From Cetobacterium_A somerae (lineage in GTDB: Bacteria > Fusobacteriota > Fusobacteriia > Fusobacteriales > Fusobacteriaceae), in NCBI RefSeq assembly GCF_044784365.2, contig NZ_CP173062.2: a stretch of DNA of 64,000 bases. One strand, given 5' to 3'. Below the pieces are notes generated by a model. The model was not told the DNA's origin, ran no database searches, and saw only the letters and a list, made by a program, of their open reading frames with translations. The translations under genes and the position numbers were made by a program. Below, in pieces: positions 33,662 to 43,226 of this stretch; the first letter of the stretch is position 1; the number at the start of each line of letters is the position of its first letter.

Positions 33662-35737
33662 TTAAATTTTCTTTATAGATACTGTTGCATATTTATAAGA
33701 TGGCTCTTTTGAATACGGATCATACAGAGAATCTGTTAGTCTATTTGCCACATTATAGTGCATAGATATAAAAACTTGTCCTGCTACTACTTCATCACTT
33801 ACTTTAACTTTTATATTGCAATTTCCATTTTTAGATGATACTAAAACTAAATCTTCATCCTTTACTTTCAAATTATCTGCATCTTGCTGACTTATTAGTA
33901 AATAGTCCTCCTTTGGGTATGTATGTTGTACTATTGGCATATTCCTTGTTCTTGTTAATGTATGCCAAAGACCTACTCCTCCTCTTCCTGTAATTAAATA
34001 AAACGGATACTGCTCATTTGGAAGCTCTGGATATTCTTGTGGGGTTTCAAATATAAATTTTCCTTTTTTATTTTCTGTATAAAAATTATAATCTTCAAAT
34101 AATATTCTATAATCATTTTCTAAATTTTCTTTATATCTTAAAGGCCATTGAACTCCATTACTATTTTTTAAATTGTCATATTCAACTCCTGTTATATCAC
34201 AAGGCATCCCTTCAGATATAGCCTTCATCAAATTAAAAGCATCTTTAGGAGTCTTCCATTTATCTAATTTTAATTTGTCATTTAACCCTAAAGCTTTTCC
34301 AATTTCTAGTATTATTTCGTAATCGCTTTTTATTCCTTCAGGAGGTTCAACCACTTTTTGAACTGCCCCAAGTCTTCTCTCAGTATTTATAAAAGTTCCT
34401 TCTTTTTCTAGAGATGTCGCTGTCGGTAAAAATAAATCTGCCTCTTTTGCTGTTTCTGTATCATAATATATGTCTTGTACTACTAGGAAATCAATTTTTG
34501 AATTAAAATTTTCCATAAGTGTATTGTGTGGATAAGATACCATTGGATTAGTTGCTATTATCCAAAGTCCCTTAATATCTTTTGTTTCTACCTTTTCAAT
34601 AATTTCATTAAATGCTAATGTTGCTCTTGTTGGAATTATCTCATCTTGTATTTCTAAAATATCTCTTATTATTTTTCTATCATTTTCTGAATTAAATTTC
34701 CTTCCAGCAAAAAGACAAGTTTCTGCACTATAAAGTCTAGAACCCATAGCATTACATTGCCCAGTTAAGGAGTTGGGCCCACACCCTTCTTTTCCAATAG
34801 CTTTTATTAAAAAACAAATATTTATTATTGCTTCTGCTGTTCTTGTAGCCTCATAACTTTGATTTACACCCATCGTCCACCAAAACGACACCTTTTTTTT
34901 ATTATGTATTTTTTCTGCTAATTCTATTAATACATTATCTTTTATTCCACAACTATCTTCTAATTTATCTAAAGTATATTCTGATACAAATTTTTTAAAC
35001 TCATCAAAATTCTCTATTTTATTTCTCACAAATTCTATATCTATGTAGTTTTTTTCAATTAAATAGTTAGCTAAAGTATAAAGTAAACATAAATCTCCTT
35101 TTAATTTTACAGGTATCCACATGTTAGCCATTTTTGCTGTTTCTGTTTTTCTAGGATCAATCACTATTATTTCTGCATCTTTATTCTCTTTTCTTAATCT
35201 CCACCATGGAACTGGATGACTAATAGCTGGATTTGCTCCTATAAAAATAGCTAACTCTGTTGTCATTAAATCATTCCAAGAATATGAAGGAGCATCAAAT
35301 CCAAAAGATTGATTATAAGAAACTGCTGCTGTTGCCATACATAGTCTTGTGTTTCCATCTCCTTCCATTCCTAATCCAAATCTTCCTATATAACCTAAAA
35401 TTGCCATCTCTTCTAAAGGTATCTGACCTGTACTTAAAAAAGCTAAAGATCCTCTTCCATATTTATTATTTATATCAATAAATTTTTCTGCAATAATTTC
35501 ATATGCTTTTTCCCAAGAAATCGGATTCATTTTTCCTTCTTCATCCCTCAATAATGGCGAATTGATTCTATGTTCCATTGAATTTTGATAAGCTATGTTT
35601 CTTCCTTTTATACAAGCTAAACCTTTATTAACTGGATGTATTATTACCGGTTTGCAAGACAATATATTATTATTTTCCACTTCAAACTCTAAATTACATC
35701 CAGTAGCACAAAAACTACATGTTGTTTGTATACTCAT
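33662..35737 (-). CDS. cytoplasmic Mo-bisMGD oxidoreductase (NasA/NarB/FdhF-like)
   Basis: 691-residue catalytic subunit of the DMSO-reductase family. It has an N-terminal [4Fe-4S] site C7-x2-C10-x3-C14-x27-C42, the molybdenum cysteine in NTRLCMATAA (about 133), the GANPAISHPVPWWRLR and TGQCNAMGSRLYSAE motifs and a C-terminal MGD-binding domain (ITGRGGVGLWHTLTRTRNMP). There is no twin-arginine signal, so it is cytoplasmic. The length and TGQCNAMGSR fit assimilatory nitrate reductases, but the C-terminal ferredoxin-like domain and reductase partners are not present. Partners in the neighbourhood are only the TDT transporter and MoeA/MobAB. The substrate could be nitrate, formate or another oxyanion. 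Confidence 0.8.
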   Translation of the reverse strand: MSIQTTCSFCATGCNLEFEVENNNILSCKPVIIHPVNKGLACIKGRNIAYQNSMEHRINSPLLRDEEGKMNPISWEKAYEIIAEKFIDINNKYGRGSLAFLSTGQIPLEEMAILGYIGRFGLGMEGDGNTRLCMATAAVSYNQSFGFDAPSYSWNDLMTTELAIFIGANPAISHPVPWWRLRKENKDAEIIVIDPRKTETAKMANMWIPVKLKGDLCLLYTLANYLIEKNYIDIEFVRNKIENFDEFKKFVSEYTLDKLEDSCGIKDNVLIELAEKIHNKKKVSFWWTMGVNQSYEATRTAEAIINICFLIKAIGKEGCGPNSLTGQCNAMGSRLYSAETCLFAGRKFNSENDRKIIRDILEIQDEIIPTRATLAFNEIIEKVETKDIKGLWIIATNPMVSYPHNTLMENFNSKIDFLVVQDIYYDTETAKEADLFLPTATSLEKEGTFINTERRLGAVQKVVEPPEGIKSDYEIILEIGKALGLNDKLKLDKWKTPKDAFNLMKAISEGMPCDITGVEYDNLKNSNGVQWPLRYKENLENDYRILFEDYNFYTENKKGKFIFETPQEYPELPNEQYPFYLITGRGGVGLWHTLTRTRNMPIVQHTYPKEDYLLISQQDADNLKVKDEDLVLVSSKNGNCNIKVKVSDEVVAGQVFISMHYNVANRLTDSLYDPYSKEPSYKYATVSIKKI

Positions 35738-35870
35738 TCCTTTACCTCCACTTTTATTTATATTTTTTTATTCTTTTTTTTATTTTTTTTCCTTTAATTT
35801 AAATTTATAGAAGGAGAGTAGAAGATTATTTTGTAAAATAGTTTTAAATATATAAGGAGAGTGAGGTATT

Positions 35871-36803
35871 ATGATAAAAATTTTCAATTTTAAAATATTC
35901 ACAGTTTTTTTTCTACTCACATTATTTTCATTTTCTAAATCAGCAATTATTGAAAAAGAACTTTTATATGATAAGTATACTTTACCTGATACCTATATAA
36001 TAAAAATAGGTGATAATTATACTCAACATAGAAGTTACGATTGGACAAAAATATCTAATATATTGGATAATATAGATAATTTTACTCATGATCAATATAA
36101 TTTAGGATCTTTAAAAAATTATAAAAATGCAAATGGAAAACCTGGAGCAGCTATAAAAATGAAATCTCCTCCAGAATCTGATATATACGGTGTCCGAAGA
36201 AATCAAGGAATTCCCCTATATTCTGAAAGTAATTTAAATCAACCTGAAAGATATGCTTGGGATGGTAGTTTAGTAAAAATTTTATCACGAAATGGAAATT
36301 TTTCTAAAGTTCAAGTGAAAGATATTGACGGTACCTGGTATATTCCAAATAGATATATCGAGACCCTTTCAACTAAAAGATTTGATAAAATAATTATCAT
36401 AAACCGAAGTTTCCAGAATGTTGTTACTCTTGAAAGAGTGGGTGGCATTTGGAAAATAAGAAGTAAAAATCCTATCACTACTGGCAAAGATAAGCTACCC
36501 TATAGTTATGCTACTCCATTAGGAGTTTTTGTAACTCAAAACAAATTAAAAAGAATGGATTATATGAAATTTGGAAATGAATCTGAACCTGGTGGTTATT
36601 CCCCTTATGCTACACGATTCTCTGGTGGTGGCTATTTTCATGGATTTCCTGTAGACCTTCCAAGAACGAGTATTATTGAATACAGCAATTCTTTGGGGTC
36701 TCTTCCTATTTCACACATGTGTGTTAGGTCTTCCGCTTCTCATGCTCAATTTGTATATAATTGGGCTGAAGTTGATAAGTCTTTATTCATAGTTATTGAT
36801 TAA
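35871..36803 (+). CDS. L,D-transpeptidase (YkuD) with SH3-like domain
   Basis: 310-residue secreted cell-wall enzyme. There is an N-terminal signal peptide (cleavage near SKSA, about residue 23), then an SH3-like domain about residues 110-170 (GIPLYSESNL, VKILSRNGNFSKVQVKDIDGTWY) and a YkuD catalytic domain: PYSYATPLGVF, GGYFHGF (His about 257) and SHMCVRSSASHAQ with catalytic Cys about 284. The canonical motif is HGC; here it is HMC. The enzyme would crosslink peptidoglycan or anchor proteins. Start preceded by AAGGAG. Single gene with a strong terminator. Confidence 0.8.
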   Translation: MIKIFNFKIFTVFFLLTLFSFSKSAIIEKELLYDKYTLPDTYIIKIGDNYTQHRSYDWTKISNILDNIDNFTHDQYNLGSLKNYKNANGKPGAAIKMKSPPESDIYGVRRNQGIPLYSESNLNQPERYAWDGSLVKILSRNGNFSKVQVKDIDGTWYIPNRYIETLSTKRFDKIIIINRSFQNVVTLERVGGIWKIRSKNPITTGKDKLPYSYATPLGVFVTQNKLKRMDYMKFGNESEPGGYSPYATRFSGGGYFHGFPVDLPRTSIIEYSNSLGSLPISHMCVRSSASHAQFVYNWAEVDKSLFIVID

Positions 36804-36810
36804 ACCATAT

Positions 36811-36842
36811 AAAAAGGGAACTTTTTTAAGTTCCCTTTTTAT
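36811..36842. terminator. bidirectional intrinsic terminator
   Basis: 13-bp perfect stem (36811-36823 with 36828-36840), loop TTTT, A and T runs on either side; between convergent genes. Confidence 0.85.
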
Positions 36843-38527
36843 ACTAATGTTCCATAATAATCTATAAATGTATACTGTTCCCATTTTCCTTTTACAACGT
36901 TTAAGACTCTACTATTGTTGTACTGAATTAAAATCTCTCTATTTTTTATTAATTTCTCTATATCCTCTTTAAATTTTTTATTTATTTCTTCTAGAGTTTT
37001 TATATTTAAAAACTTTATATACTCTTTAAGTCGATAGATAGTTTCATAATTTTGTGTTCCTCCATAATCTTTTAAGGACCAATAGCTTTCTAACTCCTTA
37101 TCTAAATTATAATCTAGCTTTATATTTTTACTTAGAGTAAAATCTCCTATTTTATATTCCTCTTTATTCACTATATTTTTTTCTATAAACTCTCTTAAGT
37201 TATCTAATCCTCCATACCTTGTATAATAAAGATAACTCTGACTTATTTTTAAATATTGCTTATTTCTATTTTTTTCAAGTTCATTCTCTTGAAACATAAT
37301 AAAAATAGGCAGATATATATCCAAAATATAGCTATAAATAAGTTCTTTTTTCGTTAATAATTTATCCTCTTTTTTTCTATAATATCTAGAATATCTTATG
37401 CAATCTTCAACTATCTCTTCTAAATTTAATCCATCTAAAGTTAAACTTAATTGTTTTGATTTTAATATAATCTCTTCCTTGTAGAAATTATATACTTGCT
37501 CAAACCATCTTTGCATCCCTATAATAAACCCTGGGATATCATTCACTAGATTAAATAGAGCAATTTCTCCTATTATTAATGTTTCTCTTCTAAACTGCTT
37601 TTTAGAATATTCTCTAATAGCTTTTATTTTTCCCTTTGTATCATCTGTATAAAATATAATTTTATCAATATAATAAAGCTTTCTAAAGTCATCTATTAAA
37701 AAACTATCTAAACTAATATCTGTTTTTAAATCTTTTAATAATAAAATTTTATTTCTATTTAAATAATCAATTAATGTATTTGTATAACCTCTTTGATATT
37801 TATTTCCTAATCTATAAGTATTTTTATATTTTAAATATTCTACAAAAATATCTCCATTATTTTCATTTTCTAAATTTTTAAAATTAGAAATTAATATACT
37901 TACAATTGGAGTAAAAACTCTTTGATACCATACAATTGCTTTCTCAAAATTTTCCTCTCCCAAAAAGTAAAGATTTAAAAATTTCCTAACTTCCTCTCTT
38001 AGCTCTTTATAATTCTCCACTTTTGAACATTCTATATTACTTAAACCACTTTCTTTTTCAAAACTAAATCTTTCTCTTGAGAGTTTATCAATTTCTTCAT
38101 TATTTTGAGAGAAAAACTCATAGACTTCTGCTTCTATTGAATGAAAATTTAAATTTTTAGCTACAGAAATTCTATGATTTCCATCATATACATAATATTC
38201 CTCTCTAACTTTATATAAAATAACTGGTGGTAAACTTCCACTTTCTAAATATTTTATATAAACTGAACTCCACCTACCTTTAGACTCTTCTCTTAATGGA
38301 TTAAAATCTTTATCAAAATCCTGTGCTTTTTCAACAGTTCCAACAATTTTTACAACGGGAACTTCTTTTACACCTAAATAAATTTTATTAGAAAGTTGAT
38401 TCTCTTTTTCTACTACACTAAATTCCTTTATTTTTCTATTTTCTCTATCAAAAAAATTAAATCTAGTTTTTCTCAAAGCCTTTTTAAAGGCTATTTCAGC
38501 TTCTTCTTTATCTATATCAAATTTCAT
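36839..38527 (-). CDS. ParB/Srx-domain protein with long unassigned C-terminus
   Basis: 562 residues. The N-terminal 150 residues have a ParB/sulfiredoxin-like fold: VPVVKIVGTVEK, LPPVILYKVREEYYVYDGNHRISVAKNLNFHSIEAEVYEF, with the nucleotide-site motif DGNHR at 115-119. In ParB/Srx relatives this site binds or hydrolyses NTPs, or phosphorylates a small substrate (SerK). The remaining 400 residues are charged, helical, rich in Lys, Tyr and Glu, and not recognised; there is no HTH or signal peptide. It is 8 bases downstream of a metallophosphoesterase gene, so the two are co-expressed. Confidence 0.6.
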   Translation of the reverse strand: MKFDIDKEEAEIAFKKALRKTRFNFFDRENRKIKEFSVVEKENQLSNKIYLGVKEVPVVKIVGTVEKAQDFDKDFNPLREESKGRWSSVYIKYLESGSLPPVILYKVREEYYVYDGNHRISVAKNLNFHSIEAEVYEFFSQNNEEIDKLSRERFSFEKESGLSNIECSKVENYKELREEVRKFLNLYFLGEENFEKAIVWYQRVFTPIVSILISNFKNLENENNGDIFVEYLKYKNTYRLGNKYQRGYTNTLIDYLNRNKILLLKDLKTDISLDSFLIDDFRKLYYIDKIIFYTDDTKGKIKAIREYSKKQFRRETLIIGEIALFNLVNDIPGFIIGMQRWFEQVYNFYKEEIILKSKQLSLTLDGLNLEEIVEDCIRYSRYYRKKEDKLLTKKELIYSYILDIYLPIFIMFQENELEKNRNKQYLKISQSYLYYTRYGGLDNLREFIEKNIVNKEEYKIGDFTLSKNIKLDYNLDKELESYWSLKDYGGTQNYETIYRLKEYIKFLNIKTLEEINKKFKEDIEKLIKNREILIQYNNSRVLNVVKGKWEQYTFIDYYGTLV

Positions 38528-38535
38528 TTTTCCTC

Positions 38536-39132
38536 CTAGGAGAAATCCAAATCTAAGACCTTATATCCAAATACATTTATTATTCTTGTATTTTCAAATT
38601 GGCCCTCTTGAATCTCATGGTGACTTTTTAAATGGATATGTCCATGTAACCAATATTTTGGCTTTAAAAGATCAATTGCTTTTCTATAACTATTAAAACC
38701 TTTATGTATTGGATCATCACCTTCGTTTATCCCCCCAATAGGTGAATGACTAATAACTAAATCAACTGTTTTAAACATTGTTTTAACATAACTTTTCATA
38801 ACCATAAAAAAAACATCTTTTTCGCTATATTGATGTGCTCCCATTGAATATCTTTGACTTCCATCAAATCCAACAATTTTTATTCCTTTTACCGTACAAT
38901 TTTCTCCTCCATCTATATTTTTACAAAAACTTATATCGTGATCCCCTGCGTATATATGGTTTCCATTAACATAAACTAGCTCTTTGTTTAAAACAGTAAA
39001 AAGGTAATCTAAATATTTGTTACTAACATCTCCACAAGATATTATTAATTCTATATCTTTAAACATCTCTTTTAAAATTTCAGGAGAATATCTCTCCAAC
39101 GTTGCTTCATCACTAACTGCAAGTATCTTCAT
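38536..39132 (-). CDS. metallophosphoesterase
   Basis: 198-residue calcineurin-like phosphoesterase: ILAVSDEA (the first metal site lacks the usual DxH, here SDEA), SCGDVSNKYLDYL, VNGNHIYAGDHD (GNH), SHSPIGG and LHGHIHLKSHHEI (GHxH). Four of five metal motifs are therefore standard and the first is altered, so activity may be reduced or rely on a different ligand. Substrate unknown. It precedes and probably is co-transcribed with the ParB/Srx-domain gene. Ribosome site AGGAG before ATG. Confidence 0.75.
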   Translation of the reverse strand: MKILAVSDEATLERYSPEILKEMFKDIELIISCGDVSNKYLDYLFTVLNKELVYVNGNHIYAGDHDISFCKNIDGGENCTVKGIKIVGFDGSQRYSMGAHQYSEKDVFFMVMKSYVKTMFKTVDLVISHSPIGGINEGDDPIHKGFNSYRKAIDLLKPKYWLHGHIHLKSHHEIQEGQFENTRIINVFGYKVLDLDFS

Positions 39133-39159
39133 TTTTCAACTCCTAATTTTTAATAGACA

Positions 39160-39188
39160 AAAACTACCATAAATATATGGTAGTTTTT
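39160..39188 (-). terminator. intrinsic terminator of the malE-glgP operon
   Basis: 12-bp stem (39160-39171 with 39176-39187), loop AATA; located just beyond the glgP stop on the minus strand. Confidence 0.8.
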
Positions 39189-39195
39189 ATTTATA

Positions 39196-41577
39196 TTAAA
39201 TTCTTTGAGGGGCGATTTTCCAAATTTCTTTTGCATATTCATCTATTGTTCTATCTGATGAAAACTTACCACCATTTGAAATATTTATCCAAGCTTTCTT
39301 TCCCCAATTTTCTCTATTAGAAAACTCTTTATTTATTCTCTCTTGTGTTTCTCTAAATGCTTCAAAATCTTGTAGCACAAAATATTGATCTGGTTTGTGC
39401 CAAGAAGCTCCTTTTAATAATGAATCGTATAATTCTTTATAAAGTCCTGTTCCTTCATCATTTAGTGTCCCGTCTATTAGAGCATCTACAACTCTTTTTA
39501 ATCCAACTGTATTTCTATAAGGAATATTTGGATTATATCCCTCTTTTTTAAACTTTTCTATATCTTCAACTTTCAATCCAAAAATATAGTTGTTCTCTAT
39601 TCCAGCCTCTTCAACAATTTCAACGTTAGCTCCATCTAAAGTTCCAAAAGTTAAAGCTCCATTTATCATAAATTTCATATTTCCAGTTCCAGAAGCCTCT
39701 TTTCCAGCTGTTGATATTTGTTCTGATATATCCGCTGCTGGGAATAAAAGTTGAGCAGCTGAAACATTGTAATTTTCTATAAATACAACTTTTATCATAT
39801 CTTTAATATCTTTATCATTATTTATAAGATTTGCTACCTCATTGATTAATCTAATTGTCCCTTTAGCTCTCATATATCCTGGAGCAGATTTTGCTCCAAA
39901 TATATATGTTACAGGATGAATTTCTAAATTTGGATTCTCTTTTAATCTATAATATAAATCTAAAATATGAAATATATTTAGAAGTTGTCTCTTATATTCA
40001 TGTAATCTTTTTATCTGAATATCAAAAATTGAATCTGGATTAATTTTTATTCCTTGAGTTTCTTCAATATATTTTGCTAATTGTTTTTTCTTTTCTAATT
40101 TTATATTTAAGAAGTTTTCAATAATCGATTTATCTGCTGAATATTTTTCTAAATTTTTCATTTGAGAAAAATCTGTAACCCATCTATCTCCAATTAATTC
40201 AGTTATTAAATTAGATAATTCTGGATTACATTGAAGTAGCCATCTTCTTTGAGTTATTCCATTTGTTTTATTTAAAAATCTTTCTGGAAACAGCTCATAC
40301 CACTCTTTTAACTCTATATGCTTTAAAATATCTGTATGCAGTGCTGCAACTCCATTAGTCGCAAAAGATCCATATATAGCAAGCCATGCCATGTGTATTA
40401 AATCACCTTGGATTATTGACATTCTTTCTCTCTTAGCTCTATCATTTGGATATTTTTCTTCTAAAAGATCTAAAAATTGAAAGTGAATTCTTTCTGTTAT
40501 TTGAAATATTCTAGGAACTACCTCTTCATAAAGTCCAATCCACCATTTTTCCAATGCTTCTGATAATATCGTATGGTTTGTATATGCAAATGTTTTCTCT
40601 ACAATTTTCCATGCATCTTTCCATAATAGACCCTCTACATCACATAAAATTCTCATAAGTTCTGGTATTGCAATTACTGGATGAGTATCATTTAGTTGAA
40701 TTGATACAAATTCTGGTAATTTTCCAAAATCAGTTCCATGTAATCTCTTAAATTTTCTTACTATATCTTGTAATGATGCAGATGTAAAGAAATACTGCTG
40801 TTTTAATCTAAGTTTTTTCCCCTCGTTTGTTGAATCATTAGGGTATAAAATTCTAGATATATCCTCTGCTTCATTAACTTCCTTTAAAGCTTTATCATAA
40901 TTTTGATCATTAAAAGCCTTTAAATCTAACTCATTTATAGATTTAGCTTCCCATAATCTAAGAGTGTTCACATTCTCAGTTCCATACCCTATTATTGGCA
41001 TATCATAAGGAACTGCTCTAACTTTACTATCACCAAATTCAACTATAACTTCATCAAATGGTCTACATATTGTCCAAACATCACCATATTTTAACCAAGT
41101 TTCTGGAGTTTCAATTTGGAATCCATTAACTATTTTTTGCTTAAAAATTCCATTTTTATATTTAATTCCATATCCCTGTCCTGGTAAATCTAAAGTTACT
41201 AAAGAGTCCATAAAACATGCAGCTAGTCTTCCAAGTCCACCATTTCCTAAACCTGCGTCCTCTTCGGCGTCTTCAACTATATTTATATCTAATCCAAGTT
41301 CTTTTAATATCTCTTTTACTTCTTTTTCAACTCCTAAATTTATCAAATTATTTCCTAGAGCTCTTCCCATCAAAAATTCTGCTGAGAAATAAAATGCTTG
41401 TTTACCACTTTCATATTTTTTTCTAGTTTCTAACCAATTTTTAGAAATTGTTTCAATTAAAGCCTTACTCAGTCCTTGGTAAATTTCAAAAGAGTTTGCC
41501 TCATCTATACTTTTATTAAATAAAATTTCTACCTGTTTTTCTATTCTACCTTTTAAAAGATTTTTCTCAATTAGCAT
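39196..41577 (-). CDS. glgP: glycogen/maltodextrin phosphorylase
   Basis: 793-residue phosphorylase (GT35) releasing glucose-1-phosphate from alpha-1,4-glucans. Landmarks are YFSAEFLMGRALGNNLINLG near the N-terminus, EDAGLGNGGLGRLAACFMDSL (about 105-125), NDTHPVIAIPELMR, FDIQIKRLHEYKRQLLN and the PLP-lysine motif EASGTGNMKFMINGALT. Length is a little short of 815 (GlgP), closer to MalP. It is the last gene in the maltodextrin operon, 19 bases after the lipoprotein gene, and together with MalQ degrades imported maltodextrins. Confidence 0.95.
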   Translation of the reverse strand: MLIEKNLLKGRIEKQVEILFNKSIDEANSFEIYQGLSKALIETISKNWLETRKKYESGKQAFYFSAEFLMGRALGNNLINLGVEKEVKEILKELGLDINIVEDAEEDAGLGNGGLGRLAACFMDSLVTLDLPGQGYGIKYKNGIFKQKIVNGFQIETPETWLKYGDVWTICRPFDEVIVEFGDSKVRAVPYDMPIIGYGTENVNTLRLWEAKSINELDLKAFNDQNYDKALKEVNEAEDISRILYPNDSTNEGKKLRLKQQYFFTSASLQDIVRKFKRLHGTDFGKLPEFVSIQLNDTHPVIAIPELMRILCDVEGLLWKDAWKIVEKTFAYTNHTILSEALEKWWIGLYEEVVPRIFQITERIHFQFLDLLEEKYPNDRAKRERMSIIQGDLIHMAWLAIYGSFATNGVAALHTDILKHIELKEWYELFPERFLNKTNGITQRRWLLQCNPELSNLITELIGDRWVTDFSQMKNLEKYSADKSIIENFLNIKLEKKKQLAKYIEETQGIKINPDSIFDIQIKRLHEYKRQLLNIFHILDLYYRLKENPNLEIHPVTYIFGAKSAPGYMRAKGTIRLINEVANLINNDKDIKDMIKVVFIENYNVSAAQLLFPAADISEQISTAGKEASGTGNMKFMINGALTFGTLDGANVEIVEEAGIENNYIFGLKVEDIEKFKKEGYNPNIPYRNTVGLKRVVDALIDGTLNDEGTGLYKELYDSLLKGASWHKPDQYFVLQDFEAFRETQERINKEFSNRENWGKKAWINISNGGKFSSDRTIDEYAKEIWKIAPQRI

Positions 41578-41596
41578 ATTCTATTCTCCTCACTTA

Positions 41597-42427
41597 TTAT
41601 TTTTCATTTAATTTTTTCATAAGTTCTTGAATCTCTAACTCTTTTTTCTCTAATTCAGCCTTTAATCTAGCTTTCTCTTTTAATTGCTTAATTATCTCAT
41701 CTTTATTGTTTATCTCATTGCTTAGTTTATTATTTTCAGCCTTTATATTTTTTAATTCTGATGCTTCTTGCGTATTAGATTTAACTATTTTTTTATTCAC
41801 TTTAGTTTGTAATAATTGATGTACTTCTTTAGAATTAACACCATTTCCAAAATATATATTTGGTGTTATTATTGGACCTTTTTTAGAATCAAGATTTATA
41901 GGAATAATCATTTGTGCATAATCTCTTGTTAATTTTTCTCCTTCAAATAAAGATTTATCAATAAAGATATCTTGAGAACTTGTTGAACTTCCAAATAAAA
42001 CTTTTAAATTGTCAACAGGAACTAATTTTGCTGATGTAGATTCTCCTGGTCTTAAACCAAAGTCTAAAGCTTTTGTATAGAATCCTTTAGATTTTTCGTT
42101 TACATCAAAAAGTCTTTGCTCTTTTCCGTTAAATCCTATATATTTTGTATCTGACCAATTTATAAAAATAACGTCTTTAGATATATTTTTTATTGAAACA
42201 TCAATACTATCTTTATTAAATGAAATATTCATAAAAAATTTGTCTGTTGATATCTCATTATTTTTTAATATTAATGGATAATCCCTTGAAGTAGTATCCT
42301 TCACACCATATATTTTAACTCCTTGTTCTTTTACTATAGAAGTATTTTCTTTTATTGGTGTTGTTGGTGTACAACCTGTTATTACAACTGTCGATAATAA
42401 AGCTCCTAAAAAAAATAGATTTTTCAT
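41597..42427 (-). CDS. lipoprotein with C-terminal coiled coil, function unknown
   Basis: 276-residue lipoprotein: signal peptide and lipobox VVITGC (Cys 19). A middle domain of about 160 residues appears beta-rich (INWSDTKYIGFNGKEQRLF, LRPGESTSAKLVPVDNLK, as in bacterial DUF surface lipoproteins) and the last 60 residues form a clear coiled coil (LKNIKAENNKLSNEINNKD, ELEKKELEIQELMKKL). It lies between the trmB regulator and glgP in the maltodextrin operon, but nothing in the sequence points to sugar binding. I do not recognise the family. Confidence 0.65.
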   Translation of the reverse strand: MKNLFFLGALLSTVVITGCTPTTPIKENTSIVKEQGVKIYGVKDTTSRDYPLILKNNEISTDKFFMNISFNKDSIDVSIKNISKDVIFINWSDTKYIGFNGKEQRLFDVNEKSKGFYTKALDFGLRPGESTSAKLVPVDNLKVLFGSSTSSQDIFIDKSLFEGEKLTRDYAQMIIPINLDSKKGPIITPNIYFGNGVNSKEVHQLLQTKVNKKIVKSNTQEASELKNIKAENNKLSNEINNKDEIIKQLKEKARLKAELEKKELEIQELMKKLNEK

Positions 42428-42444
42428 CTAACTCCCCTCTCTTT

Positions 42445-43217
42445 TTAAAAATCTAATGTTATTATTTTATTGATATCCTTCCCAAATCTATTTTCTAATT
42501 TCATTAAGTGAATATCATTTTTTATATGTTCAGTAACTATATTAATTAAAAGTTTATTTTCAGAATATGTTCCACAAAATTCACCTTCATAGTTACTAGC
42601 AATTATTGCTGCAAATAAATCAACAGCTACCATAATTCTTTTTTCTGAATTAGTTATATTAAAATTAAAACTATCTCTTATATATGTTTCAACTCCAAGA
42701 CTATCGTAATCTATTTTATTAAAACTAAATAGTATAACTCTAACACCCTTTTCTTTTAATCTTTTGAAGTCTTTTTCAAATTCAAATAGATCTAAATTAG
42801 TATTTATATACACAATTTTTTCAGCTCTTTTTAAGATATTTCTAAATCTATCTTTAACATCTTCAAATGAGTTTAAATTATAAAATTGTTTTTGTTTGCC
42901 ACTAACTTCAACTTTATTAAGTTCATCTTTTAAAAATTTTGTGGCTGTGCTTACCTCTTTTTTATAATTTTCAAAAAGCTCATTTAAATCAATTGCTTCA
43001 TATAAAGTTATCTCTTTATCTAAATATGAGTTTATATACCCTTTTTTTGTAAAATATCTAAGTTTTGATAAACTGTTGTTCTAGGGTAACCCAAAGCTTT
43101 TGCGATTTGAGATCCATTAGATCCTGGGTTTTTTATAAGTTCTAAAAATACCTCAGCCTCTTTTCTTCCAAATCCAATTTTTTCTAAATTTTCTAAAATT
43201 TTTTCATTTTCTATCAA
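42445..43217 (-). pseudogene. TrmB-family transcriptional regulator, split by -1 frameshift
   Basis: The 5' part (43217 down to 43032) encodes a TrmB HTH: LENLEKIGFGRKEAEVFLELI, GSNGSQIAKALGYPRTTVYQNLDILQKKG. The frame then ends, but the -1 frame continues without a gap (GYINSYLDKEITLYEAIDLNELF) through the sugar-binding C-terminal domain to 42445, about 257 residues in all, normal for TrmB. The break is at CAA-AAA-AAG-GG (43041-43049), a run of seven A followed by GGG. TrmB proteins regulate maltose/trehalose uptake genes, matching the operon. Either one A is missing (error or mutation) or slippage yields some full-length protein. Confidence 0.8.
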
Positions 43218-43226
43218 AATATCCTC

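Noticed and set aside
42445..42813. 122-codon ORF as an independent small gene
   Set aside because: It is the C-terminal part of the TrmB-type regulator in the -1 frame; its apparent start is an internal valine codon.
13242..43049. Claim that two A-AAA-AAG breaks prove programmed frameshifting
   Set aside because: Loss of one A from an in-phase Lys-Lys A-run always generates that heptamer, so the pattern is not independent evidence; no downstream stimulatory structure was seen.
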